Assembly (NCBI GenBank): GCA_903772945.1
Contig: CAICTM010000212.1
Location: 1-64,000 of the forward strand
Source: Seminavis robusta
Lineage: Eukaryota; Bacillariophyta; Bacillariophyceae; Naviculales; Naviculaceae
Reading direction: 5' to 3'
DNA length: 64,000 nt
Position numbers and translations under genes: made by a program. Shown here piece after piece: positions 9,100-18,448 of this stretch (its first letter is position 1; each line of letters opens with the position of its first letter). Below the pieces are notes generated by a model that did no database searches, had not been told where the DNA came from, and worked only from the letters and a program-made list of their open reading frames with translations.

Positions 9100-9656
9100 C
9101 TACAGTAGTATTACAGTAGCTGGAATAATAGCTGGAATATACGGCAGGATAGTAGCATGTAGGCATCACAATCCCTTTGTACGAATCAAACGCAAGGGTC
9201 TCTTCGAAGCCTATTTTATCGGAGAGCATTACTACGACTCGACTCGACTCGACGCGTAGTAGTCTACAATGTCATGTACTCTAAACCCCCCCCTATCTAG
9301 AGTAGTTCTCTGAGCAAGATGAGGTTTTGCGGTGTGCCCGAGGTTATGTAGTAGAATCGAATTTGTTTGGGGGCTGTCAGATGCCTCAAGGGCTACGCCC
9401 CATGTCAACAAAAGACACCATGTTATCGACCCAGATGGCCATGACGAATCATGGGTGTTCACAAAGTGGCACCGTCATGATTAAAATAATGCGCGTCAGA
9501 ATCTTTGCCCGAGGTTATGCAGTAGAATGATTCAATCTCATTAGCCAACCTAACTCACAATTCAAATCTAAGCAAAGTTGTAAACAAAACTACTTTCTAC
9601 TATATACAGACATGAAGTACTATCATGAATAACAAACATTGAGTCAGTCATGCAGT

Positions 9657-12520
9657 TCAGGGTCCAGTTTGGTTCCCATCAGTTTGGTTTGCCTCACTCA
9701 GTAGCTGACCATCTTCATTGGTAGTCTCTCCCTCCAGGATCGGTGATGTTTCAATGTCAGAACAGTTACAGCTGTCACATCCGCAGAGCTGGCTGCTGCA
9801 GTCAAAAGTAAGGTTGTAGGCAGAACACAAGCTTTCAGGGATAATTCCAGAAAGATCATTTCCATGCAACAAGACTTCACCCCAAGGTGCAGGGAAGGGA
9901 ACATTGCCAAGCTCCAAGGGCACTGTTCCAGTCAAGTCATTGTCAAACAGCCACAACTGATAAAACACATGGGTAAGCTGTCCAAGCTCTGTAGGAATGG
10001 TTCCTGAAAGGTTATTTCGATTCAAGGTCAATGTTTCCACTCGCTCGTACATTCCAATTTCACTTGGTATTGTGCCCAACAAAGAGTTCGCGTCAAGCCA
10101 TAATGCCCACAACCTTGTCAGCAGGCCAAGTTCTGTTGGGATCTATTTATAAAGGTGGGGAAATGGACTCTTTGATGTTAGAAGAAGACCTAACTTGACA
10201 GGGCTGGCACAAAACGACTTACAGTCCCAGAAAAGGAGTTCTCCGCCAGTAACAGTGTGTCCATGGATGTCATGTTGCCAAGCCACCTGGGGATTGTCCC
10301 ACTAAGACCCGAGTTATCCAGTTGCAGAACTAACATGTCTGTGAGAACTGCAAGTTCGGCTGGGATCTAAAAGAATCGTGGAGTGCATTGAGCACAGCTG
10401 GGTACATGCAAATAAACAAGCACCCCACCCCCCAAATGTCACCGCCAAAACTTACAGTGCCACTCAACATCATCGCGCGAAGATCTAAAATTTGTAAGAG
10501 AGCTGGTTGCGCAAGCTCCGTGGGAATCGTCCCGGTGAAGAAGTTTCCATCGAACCAGATCACCTGCAAATCAGTCAGCAAACCCAGTTCTGTTGGTAAC
10601 TGCAAAATGAGGTAGTTAGAATACCAAAACTACATTCGCAAAATGCAACAATCGTATTATACATACTGGGCCTGTCAGCAGATTTTCTGTTAGAGAAATG
10701 CCTCTCATGGAGTTTTTAACGGTAAACAGGGATGATGGAATCTGGGAACCATAGTCAAAATGATAATTTGGCAAAATGAGATATTGCAGCACAATCTTGT
10801 CAGGCACAGTTTGTTGTGGGTTACCACTCACAGTTCCCGTCAAAGAGTTGAAGCCAAAGTACATGCTTCCAAATTTTGACAATCGTCCTATTGCCTCCGG
10901 AATGGAGCCAAACAGCCCACACCCCAACATTGAAACATACTCCAAATTGGGAAGGCCAAAGAGGTCTTCTGGGATGGTGCTGGTAAGGTTCAACTCATCC
11001 AACGCCAAGCTCTTGAGGTCTGTGAGCAAGTAGAGCTCCGGTGGAATACCTGATCCTGTCAGGCCATTATAGGGCAGCCAAAAGTGCTTCAGGATTCCAT
11101 CTCCCTGGTAGAGTACACCATCCTCTAGATATCCAGTTGGATCTTGCTCACAGGGACTGATATGACCCAGTGGGTAATATATGTTGGCCTCAGAGACGAC
11201 GTAATAATCCCTCAAACCTGAATACCAAAGGCACTCATGAACACTATGGTTTAGCCAATTGTCGCTAAAGGACCATGGTTCGTTGCTGTTGGCAAAATAG
11301 AATGTTGCAAGTGCGAAACGCTGCATGACTCTCTGTTCTGTAAGCTTGTGTAGAATGTCAATCTCTTCCATGAGCCATACAAATGCCCTTGACTGAGGTG
11401 ATTCTGAGTCCTCCAGATTTGTAGAGACTGTTGATTCAGGGAAAAGTGACAGCCAATATTCTGCATAGGAGGATGGTCCCTGAGATGGGTTGCTGCTGGG
11501 CAACTCACTAGGTGCGGTTGTTGGGGAAAGATCTGCATTATCCCCTTGACTTTGAGGAATCAGGATGGCTACCAAAATGATAATGATAGCCAACAAGAAA
11601 ATGACTCCCAAGAGGATCTTGGTTTTGAATTGATTCATCCTTTCTTCTCTGTTGTTGTTGATGTTGTCCGGACTGTAATCTTGAGCATGGGGCAGATCCT
11701 GAGGGGTTGTTTCATCTTGAACCAAGTTTGCCACAGCCAAACCACTATTGTCATTTTCCGGTTCGATCGTAGGCGGTCCAGTAGTGGCTGGCTCAATGCA
11801 TGTCTCTGTTGTTTCCAGATATTCCTCTGTTCCTTGAAGATTTCCTCCACCTGGGTAGGCTCCTGGTTGTACTTGGGCCCTTCTGTTAGCAGTAGTCCGT
11901 TCCAATCGAGGCAAAGGCATAATTCCGAAATTGTGATCATTTTGTAGCGTATCCTCGGGAGCTACACTGGTGTCAACGAGTGCAATTCGGTTGTCGTCCT
12001 GTTCTGGGGTGGTAGTAGTTTCTTGGAACGGAGCCTCCACTTGTTTGCCCAGATCGAGAGGGGATACATTTTCTTCCTCGTATCCCTGTTTTCCTGTCAT
12101 GGCTGAAGGAGCCTGTGGGACTGTCGTTTTTTGATGAAGATTTATTGTGTGCACTTGTTCTGTCAAACTGGCATCCGAATCTCTTGGGCTTAGGCCGGCT
12201 TCCACAAGTTTAACTAGGTCCAGATGATCCGATCCTGCTTCCATATTTAAGGGGAATGTCTCACTAGATTTTTCTTTGGATGCTCTCGCTTCTTGTTCAA
12301 ACTCTTGTAGCTTTTGACGTTCAGCCTCACCGGCTTCACAAGCGCCACCAGAAGCACTTATCCTGGTGGCTTTTTCGATAATGTCCAATTCGATCGTTGA
12401 CTGCGATTGGTTCGACTCGTCGAGATCCTGCGGTGTGCTGGTGGACGCTTCTGTCTGACTTGTCGGCGGCTGTGGTCGGCTTTCTTCTGCGTCGTCCACA
12501 TCAGGGCCTGTTGACTGCAT
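9657..12520 (-). CDS. Membrane LRR protein, 4 exons
   Basis: Spliced model of 875 aa: exon 1 12520-10667, exon 2 10599-10456, exon 3 10366-10223, exon 4 10142-9657, all joined in phase 0 over introns of 67, 89 and 80 nt. The start is the ATG at 12520; the frame upstream begins only with GTG. Residues 1-295 are acidic and disordered, a transmembrane helix (ILLGVIFLLAIIIILVAILI) lies near 300-320, then a PS-rich stem, a cysteine-containing cap (ALATFYFAN...WLNHSVHECLWYSG) and plant-type LRRs of 24 residues (LxxLxLxxNxLxGxIPxEL). It ends with a cysteine cluster (LCGCDSCNCS). There is no kinase. A single-pass surface or endomembrane receptor-like or adhesion protein is likely. A paralogue with the same plan lies at 49493-51909. 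Confidence 0.85.
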
Positions 12521-12813
12521 GATTATTAGGTTTGTTAGTGATTGCTCTTTCTTTGAGATGCAACTGGCGACTCCTCTGGACCTCTGGACTCTGGAGACAG
12601 GGTCCACTCTTATTTATTTTTGAAATGGGGGGGGAAATGGCGACGGAGCTTTTTTTTGCTGCTCTCAGTCTGTCAGTGACTGGACCAGTCCTGAAAGAAC
12701 TTCGCCTCTTGCACTAAAATTTGTTCTTCGCACTCGTACATGCATGACCCCAGAACCAACCACCAACCACCACCAACAGAACGCCCACCCCACACTGCTG
12801 GAAGGAAGACGCC

Positions 12814-13578
12814 ATGCCGCTTTCGGTCCAAGATCACTATACCAAATACGTGACCAGCGGAGGCGATGGTCCGACGGTGTTGAAGGATCGTGCTGCATCA
12901 TTGGGATACGAAGCCGAGTGGCTTCGGTCGTTGGATGATCCCTCTATGTTTCAAGCATCGTGTGGCAGCGGATGCCCTCTCCGTCTTCCGGGAGGATGTC
13001 CCACGCAAGATGCACTTGTAATGGATTTGGGTTGCGGAGCTGGTCACGATGTTCTATTGGCAGCTGCGTTGGTAGCAGCAAAAGAAAATGCCAAAGTGGT
13101 GGGAGTAGATTTCACTCCAGCTATGCTCGAAGCAGCCAGAACTAACCTAACCAAGCACCCCACACTGGAGCCTCTTGTTGAATTGGTCGAGGCTAGTTTG
13201 GAAGACAACGAAAACAACTTGGCAAAGTACCATGGCAAAGTGGACCTGGTTATTTCCAACGGGGTCTTTAACCTCTGTCGAGACAAAGCCAAGGCATTTA
13301 CGAGTGTCTATAAGCTTCTAAAACCGGGTGGCAGGTTCGTCTTTTCCGATGTCATGAGCGTGGATCGCGACCCGAATGCCCAAATTGCCACATCTATCAA
13401 TGGAGATGTCTTTAGCAGCTGAATATCGGGGTGTGAGAGGGTGGACAAGTATATCCAAGACCTCTTACCCAACGCTGGATTTGCCAGCACAGTATTTCAT
13501 GGGTACACATCCTTCTGGACGTCACCATCGACAAGGGGAGGGAACTTTTCGGCATACAAGCCAAACGAGGGAGCATAA
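12814..13578 (+). CDS. ArsM-like methyltransferase, probable selenoprotein (TGA = Sec203)
   Basis: Frame from the ATG at 12814 to the TAA at 13576-13578, 254 residues if the TGA at 13420-13422 is read as selenocysteine (202 aa if it stops). Visible parts: SCGSGCPL, matching the N-terminal catalytic cysteine of ArsM/AS3MT; motif I VMDLGCGAGHDVLLAA; VVGVDFTPAMLEAA; VDLVISNGVFNL; and LLKPGGRFVFSDV. In ArsM proteins the next conserved block is GEC(L/I)(G/S)GAL, then a helix ending EAGF. Here the block reads SS-TGA-ISGCERVDKYIQDL followed by LPNAGF, so TGA replaces the catalytic cysteine, and 51 further codons stay homologous in the same frame (ending YTSFWTSPSTRGGNFSAYKP). A SECIS-like fold is at 13643-13707. 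Likely role: SAM-dependent methylation of arsenite or a related metalloid or thiol. A nonsense mutation is the alternative, but the position argues against it. Confidence 0.75.
13420..13422 (+). other. In-frame TGA, probable selenocysteine codon
   Basis: Lies exactly where ArsM-family proteins have the cysteine of the GEC-x-(G/S)-GAL motif. Downstream codons remain homologous without any frame change up to a TAA at 13576. Confidence 0.7.
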
Positions 13579-13642
13579 AACATGACGCAAGCATGTGACA
13601 GGCATACAAAATTGCAAGCAAAAAGGAATCCATCATGATACT

Positions 13643-13707
13643 GGTACGAATGACGGAAAGAATGGCAAGGCGATGAAGAAACCAAGTCCATCTCTCCTGA
13701 AAGTACT
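13643..13707 (+). promoter_or_regulatory. SECIS-like hairpin in the 3' region
   Basis: Found by hand pairing. Helix I: GGTAC (13643-13647) with GTACT (13703-13707). 5' quartet strand ATGA at 13650-13653; 3' strand TGA at 13698-13700. Helix II: 13655-13665 with 13688-13697, nine Watson-Crick pairs, one A-C mismatch and one bulged A. The unpaired AA (13667-13668) follows 13 nt after ATGA, the spacing seen in eukaryotic SECIS elements. A small GG/CC pairing in the apical part would make it a form 2 SECIS. It lies 227 nt after the TGA codon and 64 nt after the TAA. Confidence 0.55.
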
Positions 13708-13935
13708 TTTAGTGGTGGGTCTTCTCACGTGTTTGGCTAGTAGCTAGCTAATACCTGCCGTGCCTTGCCGTAGGAATCGAATCTAGCATGCCTAATAGTT
13801 TAGTGGCATTGCCCGTATATAGTTTTGGCCGTGATGCCACCCATGGTGTCCTCGTAGCCGAGTGTTGTACAGGGTTTGTCTATGTCTATTTGTGTTCTTA
13901 GGTTTCTATCTCTTGCTGGGCTGGTATGTTCTGTT
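13708..13935. other. Short intergenic stretch between converging genes
   Basis: Holds the 3' ends of the methyltransferase and of the minus-strand gene at 13936. No further feature seen. Confidence 0.4.
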
Positions 13936-14784
13936 CTATTCCACTTTGACACCAACGGGTATGGAACACTTGATCGCCAAGTCTTCCAAGTATCGTTTTT
14001 GTTTTTGAGCAGCTTTACTCCAGGGAAGGTAGTCATCATTGCTTCCAGAAGAATTTGCTGTAAATGTGGTGTGGACCACAATTCCTTCCCAGACGCGAGG
14101 TTGACCGTATTTCATGAGTTGGCACAGAGCCTCGCAAACTTGTTCCATTTGTGCCGGTGGCAGGTAGCCTGTCAAGTAGATTGATGTGACATGAGGATCC
14201 TTTTGAACTGCTCGCAGTACTGCCACCATGCGGTCCGCCGTCTCGTCATGACAATCCAATACTAGCCGACTGCGAAAGACAATCTGCAAACCCAAGTCTT
14301 GCTGGATGCAGGATAGACGAGTCTTTATATTAGCTTTTCGTCGCAGCCAGTGTCGGTAGTTGCCACCCGCAATGGTATCGTAAAAGGTCAGTGTTGACCA
14401 GGATCGACTGTCTTGCCACAAGAGATCACGAAGTGCCACCAAGGCACATGGATGCTCCGAATGTAGATCGACAAAGTTTGAGAGCTTGATTCGCGTGATG
14501 CTCTTGTTGGCTGCGACCTCATCCAATCGCTTCTTCAGACTGTCCAAGACTGCCATACTCGAGTTGGGGTCAACGATAATGCCGGCGTCAATGCTGGGTT
14601 CCTGAATTTGCGAACTACGAATCTTGTTGCTTTTGCGGAGGTTCTTCTTGTTGATGCTTGAGGAGCGGTTGATTTTCGTACTGCCGCCAATGGCGGGTGC
14701 AGTGACGGTTCGTTGCATACAATTTTTCGTTGAGGCCCGAAGCGCATGGAAGAGATGAGGAAGTCGGTCTTCGTTCTTGATCAT
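13936..14784 (-). CDS. Hypothetical protein, 282 aa
   Basis: Family not recognised. The frame starts with ATG at 14784. The first 65 residues are basic (RKSNKIRSS, KKNLRKSN) and probably disordered. The rest has alternating segments such as ITRIKLSNFVDLHSE, WSTLTFYDTIAG, RSRLVLDCHDETADRMVAVL and HVTSIYLTGYLPPAQMEQVC. The last pattern (T-x-(I/L)-x-L-x-G-x-L with a following helix) is like ribonuclease-inhibitor-type leucine-rich repeats, so a short LRR-like fold is possible. There is no signal peptide or membrane helix. It converges on the selenoprotein candidate with about 350 bp between stop codons. Confidence 0.6.
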   Translation of the reverse strand: MIKNEDRLPHLFHALRASTKNCMQRTVTAPAIGGSTKINRSSSINKKNLRKSNKIRSSQIQEPSIDAGIIVDPNSSMAVLDSLKKRLDEVAANKSITRIKLSNFVDLHSEHPCALVALRDLLWQDSRSWSTLTFYDTIAGGNYRHWLRRKANIKTRLSCIQQDLGLQIVFRSRLVLDCHDETADRMVAVLRAVQKDPHVTSIYLTGYLPPAQMEQVCEALCQLMKYGQPRVWEGIVVHTTFTANSSGSNDDYLPWSKAAQKQKRYLEDLAIKCSIPVGVKVE

Positions 14785-16316
14785 GATGGTGTATTGTTGA
14801 TGAAACTAGGTAGAATTCAGTGAATACGGATATTTGAGTTTGTGTTGATGTCTGTTTTGTGAAGGACTCTTGCACAGAAGCTGTTAGTCTGAATGATTCG
14901 CCGGTATGCATCCAAGATCCCACTGGCCCGCAATCAGTTTTCCCCAGTTATCATGAAGCGTTTGAATGGAGATTTTGCCTTCATTTTTGTGTCGCATGGC
15001 GATTTCTGCATGCATCCAAGCGTTCACACAAGGACACGTGTACGCCGTGGCTATGCATTCTTCAACCATTTCCTGCTAAGTCTTATTCAAGAGAAGATCC
15101 ATCAACAGACACTTTAGGCAATCTATCTCTAAGGCTTCTTTGAAGAAGGTTTCCTTGACTCATCCCTCAGACCCAGACCAACAGAACTTCTAACTAATAA
15201 GAGTACAGCGTACCGTTACCACCTGGTCCAGTACCGGGATTGTTACATTGTTACCGGTACCAACAAGCACCAGGGACCACACAAGCCGCACGGGCACACC
15301 TCACAAACTCCTTCACGACTACTTTTGTGGCTGTACTCAGCCCAGGTCCAACTGCATCCTATCATACATACCGTACTGGAACCAACCGCATAGACTTGGT
15401 CCCACGCTCACCATACTTTACCCCCGGTGGGACCTAGATCATGTCAAAGCTAGAGGCCAGCTGATACCATGTCTACAGGCGCGCAATGCTCTTCCACGAG
15501 CTTGCTCGAAGAGCCTACTCTGCCCAATAGCCAGTTTGAGGGCTGTCGTAGCCCACATGATTGGTACCGTACAAGGGAGGACATTCAGCTTGTGCCCAGC
15601 AGCAGAACGTAATAGCACCATGATGCTGGTGGCCACTTGTTGTTTTGCTTGGTGGCGCCTGAAACAACAAGGCTGCTACATACACAAAACTCGCAACAGG
15701 ACTGTCGAAAGCGCTCCAACAAGTAAGTAGTGTGAGGTACCGTATGGTTGTTCACTTTTCACTTGCTGGCTTGCAGAAAAGACTGGTAGGTAGCAGACCA
15801 CCACACCCCTTGTTGCCAAAGTCAACAAAGAGCCATTGCACATTGCACCCAATGGCTGTGTCGCGGACCTAAATCATGGCTTTACACGTACTCTACTAGC
15901 TAGTAGTTCAAGGCGTTGACACCTCAGTCTTTCCAAGACTAAAAATGACGTTTGCCCATCACCTGTGCAATGGTCTCGTTCTGCCCTCCAATGCTGCTGG
16001 GCAGGGACATGCGCGTTGGACTGGGTGGAGATTGTTGCTCACTTTACGGCAATGAATGTAGGTGAAGAATTCATCCGTTTTTTTAAAATGAGAAGAGTCC
16101 AGCTAAAGTTGCTGCCAATGCCCGAGGGTGGTGACGGAGGCCGCTAGGCCACAGCAGGAATGGTGCCCATAGTAAAGCACCTTGACCACCAACCACAGTC
16201 TCCTGCACCTAGCACCTCCCACACATGGCCATGAAGCAGCAAAGCACTAGTATTGCAGCCCCTGGGGCTGCCAACATCGTCAATCATTAGATCTAGTGCT
16301 ACTAACACAAGCCTTA
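14785..16316. other. Gene-poor 1.5 kb region
   Basis: Rich in GGTACC/TACCGG palindromes (about 15200-15260) and short ORFs without coding character. It contains one copy of a 47-bp dispersed repeat at 15916-15962. I see no convincing gene. Confidence 0.5.
15916..15962 (+). repeat. 47-bp repeat, copy 1
   Basis: TTGACACCTCAGTCTTTCCA, then AGACTAAAAATGACG, then TTTGCCCATCAC. It matches 18264-18311 almost exactly (one short difference), in the same orientation. The two copies flank the gene at 16317-18101. Confidence 0.7.
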
Positions 16317-18101
16317 CTATCCAGTTTGTACGAGTTCACTTTCAAGAAGCACATAGACGGCAAGGGGTTCATTCGGGTTATCCGCTGCTTCTGCCTTGAC
16401 TTCGGTGATCGCCGTGTCGATTGCTTCCTTCCAAGCTGCAAAGTCAATTCCCACCAAGTCTTTGTCCAATGGTACAACAATCTCAGTAATTTCTGTCTTA
16501 TCATCGGCATATGCAGTTTCAAGGCTGGCAGCAGCAAGACCTCGCGCGTTGTGCCACGCATCAAAGTCATAGGTGAAGGATGATTGATTGCATTGATCCC
16601 AAGATTGAGTGACCATTTGAAGCCAATCAATAACCTGAAGGGGTCGCCCAAATCCAATCATGAGTTCTTGGTGTTCATTTTTGGTTGAACTACTCATTAG
16701 GGTCATGTCCCACGGCATGGGCGACCGAAACATGGCATTCCACAATATCCAACAGACAATGTTAGTGTTTTCGGTGTGTTCATAGTCGGTAAATGCCGCA
16801 TCCAACATTTTCAAGACAGTTCGGTAGCTGTTGCACGGGTCCAAAAGACCTAGAACTGCAAGTGATTCCTTGTGCGTTCGCATCATACTTTCGCCAATGC
16901 TTCCTGTTTGCATCCCTGGAAAATGCGTCATGTCCTTGTTCCAAATGGAGCACTCGTGGTGTCCCGCCGTAATCCATTCTGCCAGGCACCATGCTCTGCC
17001 GAAAAAAGCCTCTGTGGAGTTGATTGAAAAGGTGGACATGGAACGTTGAATTTGTGGAAGCTTCCGCAGCGTTCGCTTGAATAATGCCGTTTCGAGTGTG
17101 GATTGTCGAGGCTTTTGAGGGATACAACAATAGTCGTACCAAAGCCAAATTCTCTTTGTGGCCCGTTCAAAGCACTGCAAGAACATGTCTTGGTCTCTTG
17201 TTGCAGATTCGCTCCTCCACTGCGAGAGTTCGTCCGCAGCAAGTCGTACAAATTGCATCTTTATGGGGGCGGACACCCTAGCGATTGTGCTGCCATTGCG
17301 ATTATTGCTGTTACTAGTACCGGTGACAGACAAATCGGAAAGAAATCCATCGTCTTGGTGCATTACAAGTTCATCCAGGACCTCGTCAAGAGGGAAACCG
17401 CTGCACAAGAGACAATCACAAGCAAGAAATGCTTTCTCCAGCAGAGTCGACAGAAACAAGACCATATTTTTCCAATCATCACCGGTGTTGGGATTGTCGG
17501 GAGCAGCCCACGTGTGACTGACAAAGACTTTGGCATGCATTTGTGTTTCCTTTTCGCTACGAACTCGAATCAGGCCATATTTGGGGGGATTGCTTCTTGC
17601 TAGTGCGGAATGGAGCGTCAAGAACGTGACCGGCAAGCCTTCTCGAGGCAATCTTACCGAAGGAAGATATTCAGTATCATCATCATCATCATCATCAAGT
17701 CGACTGCATCGCTGATGAGTTGTTGTCAAATTTGGCTCGTCTTGCTGTGACAATAAGTGATCAACAAAAGTGTTCAGTATAGTCGTCAGTCGAACATTTC
17801 GATGTTCGTCGTCGACATACCAAGAAAAGGCATCAGAAATGATTGAGTGCAAGTCAAATTTCTCAACAGCAAAGCGTATTAAATGACGAGAAATGGTTTC
17901 AGCCGTATTGCATCCATTGTAGCCTTCTCGCGCCTCACAAAAGCTCATGTCGTGTTGTTGCATCGTCGTGGCCAATGGATCATCATCAATTTTATGCATA
18001 GCGAGGACACAAGATTGCGACAAATCCGGTGTTTGCCGGCAAAATTGCGCTAGTTCACCTGTCAACCAGGAGGTACACTTGTCTTTCGGCTTCTTTCCCA
18101 T
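16317..18101 (-). CDS. TIR/HET-like protein with SHTW and RAWC motifs
   Basis: An uninterrupted 594-aa frame from the ATG at 18101. The N-terminal 150 residues are helical with an Asp run (DDDDDDD). The central part has the order AKVFVSHTWAAPDN, then IWLWYDYCCIPQKPRQ, then LPQIQRSMSTFSINS and AFFGRAWCLAEWI. The series SHxW...DYxxIPQ...RAWCxxE is found in a TIR/heterokaryon-incompatibility-like family common in protists and algae, some of whose relatives act as nucleotide-processing or signalling domains. The C-terminal 200 residues are not recognised. No signal peptide or membrane helix. I infer a cytosolic signalling or sensing role only weakly. It is flanked by 47-bp direct repeats. Confidence 0.65.
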   Translation of the reverse strand: MGKKPKDKCTSWLTGELAQFCRQTPDLSQSCVLAMHKIDDDPLATTMQQHDMSFCEAREGYNGCNTAETISRHLIRFAVEKFDLHSIISDAFSWYVDDEHRNVRLTTILNTFVDHLLSQQDEPNLTTTHQRCSRLDDDDDDDTEYLPSVRLPREGLPVTFLTLHSALARSNPPKYGLIRVRSEKETQMHAKVFVSHTWAAPDNPNTGDDWKNMVLFLSTLLEKAFLACDCLLCSGFPLDEVLDELVMHQDDGFLSDLSVTGTSNSNNRNGSTIARVSAPIKMQFVRLAADELSQWRSESATRDQDMFLQCFERATKRIWLWYDYCCIPQKPRQSTLETALFKRTLRKLPQIQRSMSTFSINSTEAFFGRAWCLAEWITAGHHECSIWNKDMTHFPGMQTGSIGESMMRTHKESLAVLGLLDPCNSYRTVLKMLDAAFTDYEHTENTNIVCWILWNAMFRSPMPWDMTLMSSSTKNEHQELMIGFGRPLQVIDWLQMVTQSWDQCNQSSFTYDFDAWHNARGLAAASLETAYADDKTEITEIVVPLDKDLVGIDFAAWKEAIDTAITEVKAEAADNPNEPLAVYVLLESELVQTG

Positions 18102-18263
18102 GGTTGTGTTTGTTCATCTTCATCTTCGTAGCGGTACCGGTACTGGTACGGTATTAAAATACCATCTCCGGCTGCTTGTTCTCTCTCTACCGGTAGCTCT
18201 AGCTACAGCGTAGCTGGCTAGGAAAGTTATCAGTACACTGTAGTTCGAACCCTTTTTCACAGC

Positions 18264-18311
18264 TTGACACCTCAGTCTTTCCAAGACTAAAAGCTGACGT
18301 TTGCCCATCAC
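18264..18311 (+). repeat. 47-bp repeat, copy 2
   Basis: Near-identical direct copy of 15916-15962, located about 160 bp upstream of the minus-strand gene start at 18101 and 137 bp upstream of the plus-strand gene start at 18449. Confidence 0.7.
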
Positions 18312-18448
18312 ATCCACAACCACAAACCACAAAGATTTGCGTTCTGTCGCTCTGCGATATCTTCCAATCAGTACCCACAACAGTTTCCCACCAGCATTAT
18401 AGAGACAGAAGAAGTCCTACCTTGTTGCAAATCTTGGGAGCGGCAATC

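Noticed and set aside
13420-13435. Frameshift or intron at the end of the methyltransferase instead of Sec
   Set aside because: The homologous continuation is in the same frame directly after TGA, so neither a frameshift nor an intron is needed.
15248-15730. 160-aa plus-strand frame
   Set aside because: Composition and lack of any domain or ATG context make it a chance frame in a palindrome-rich intergenic region.
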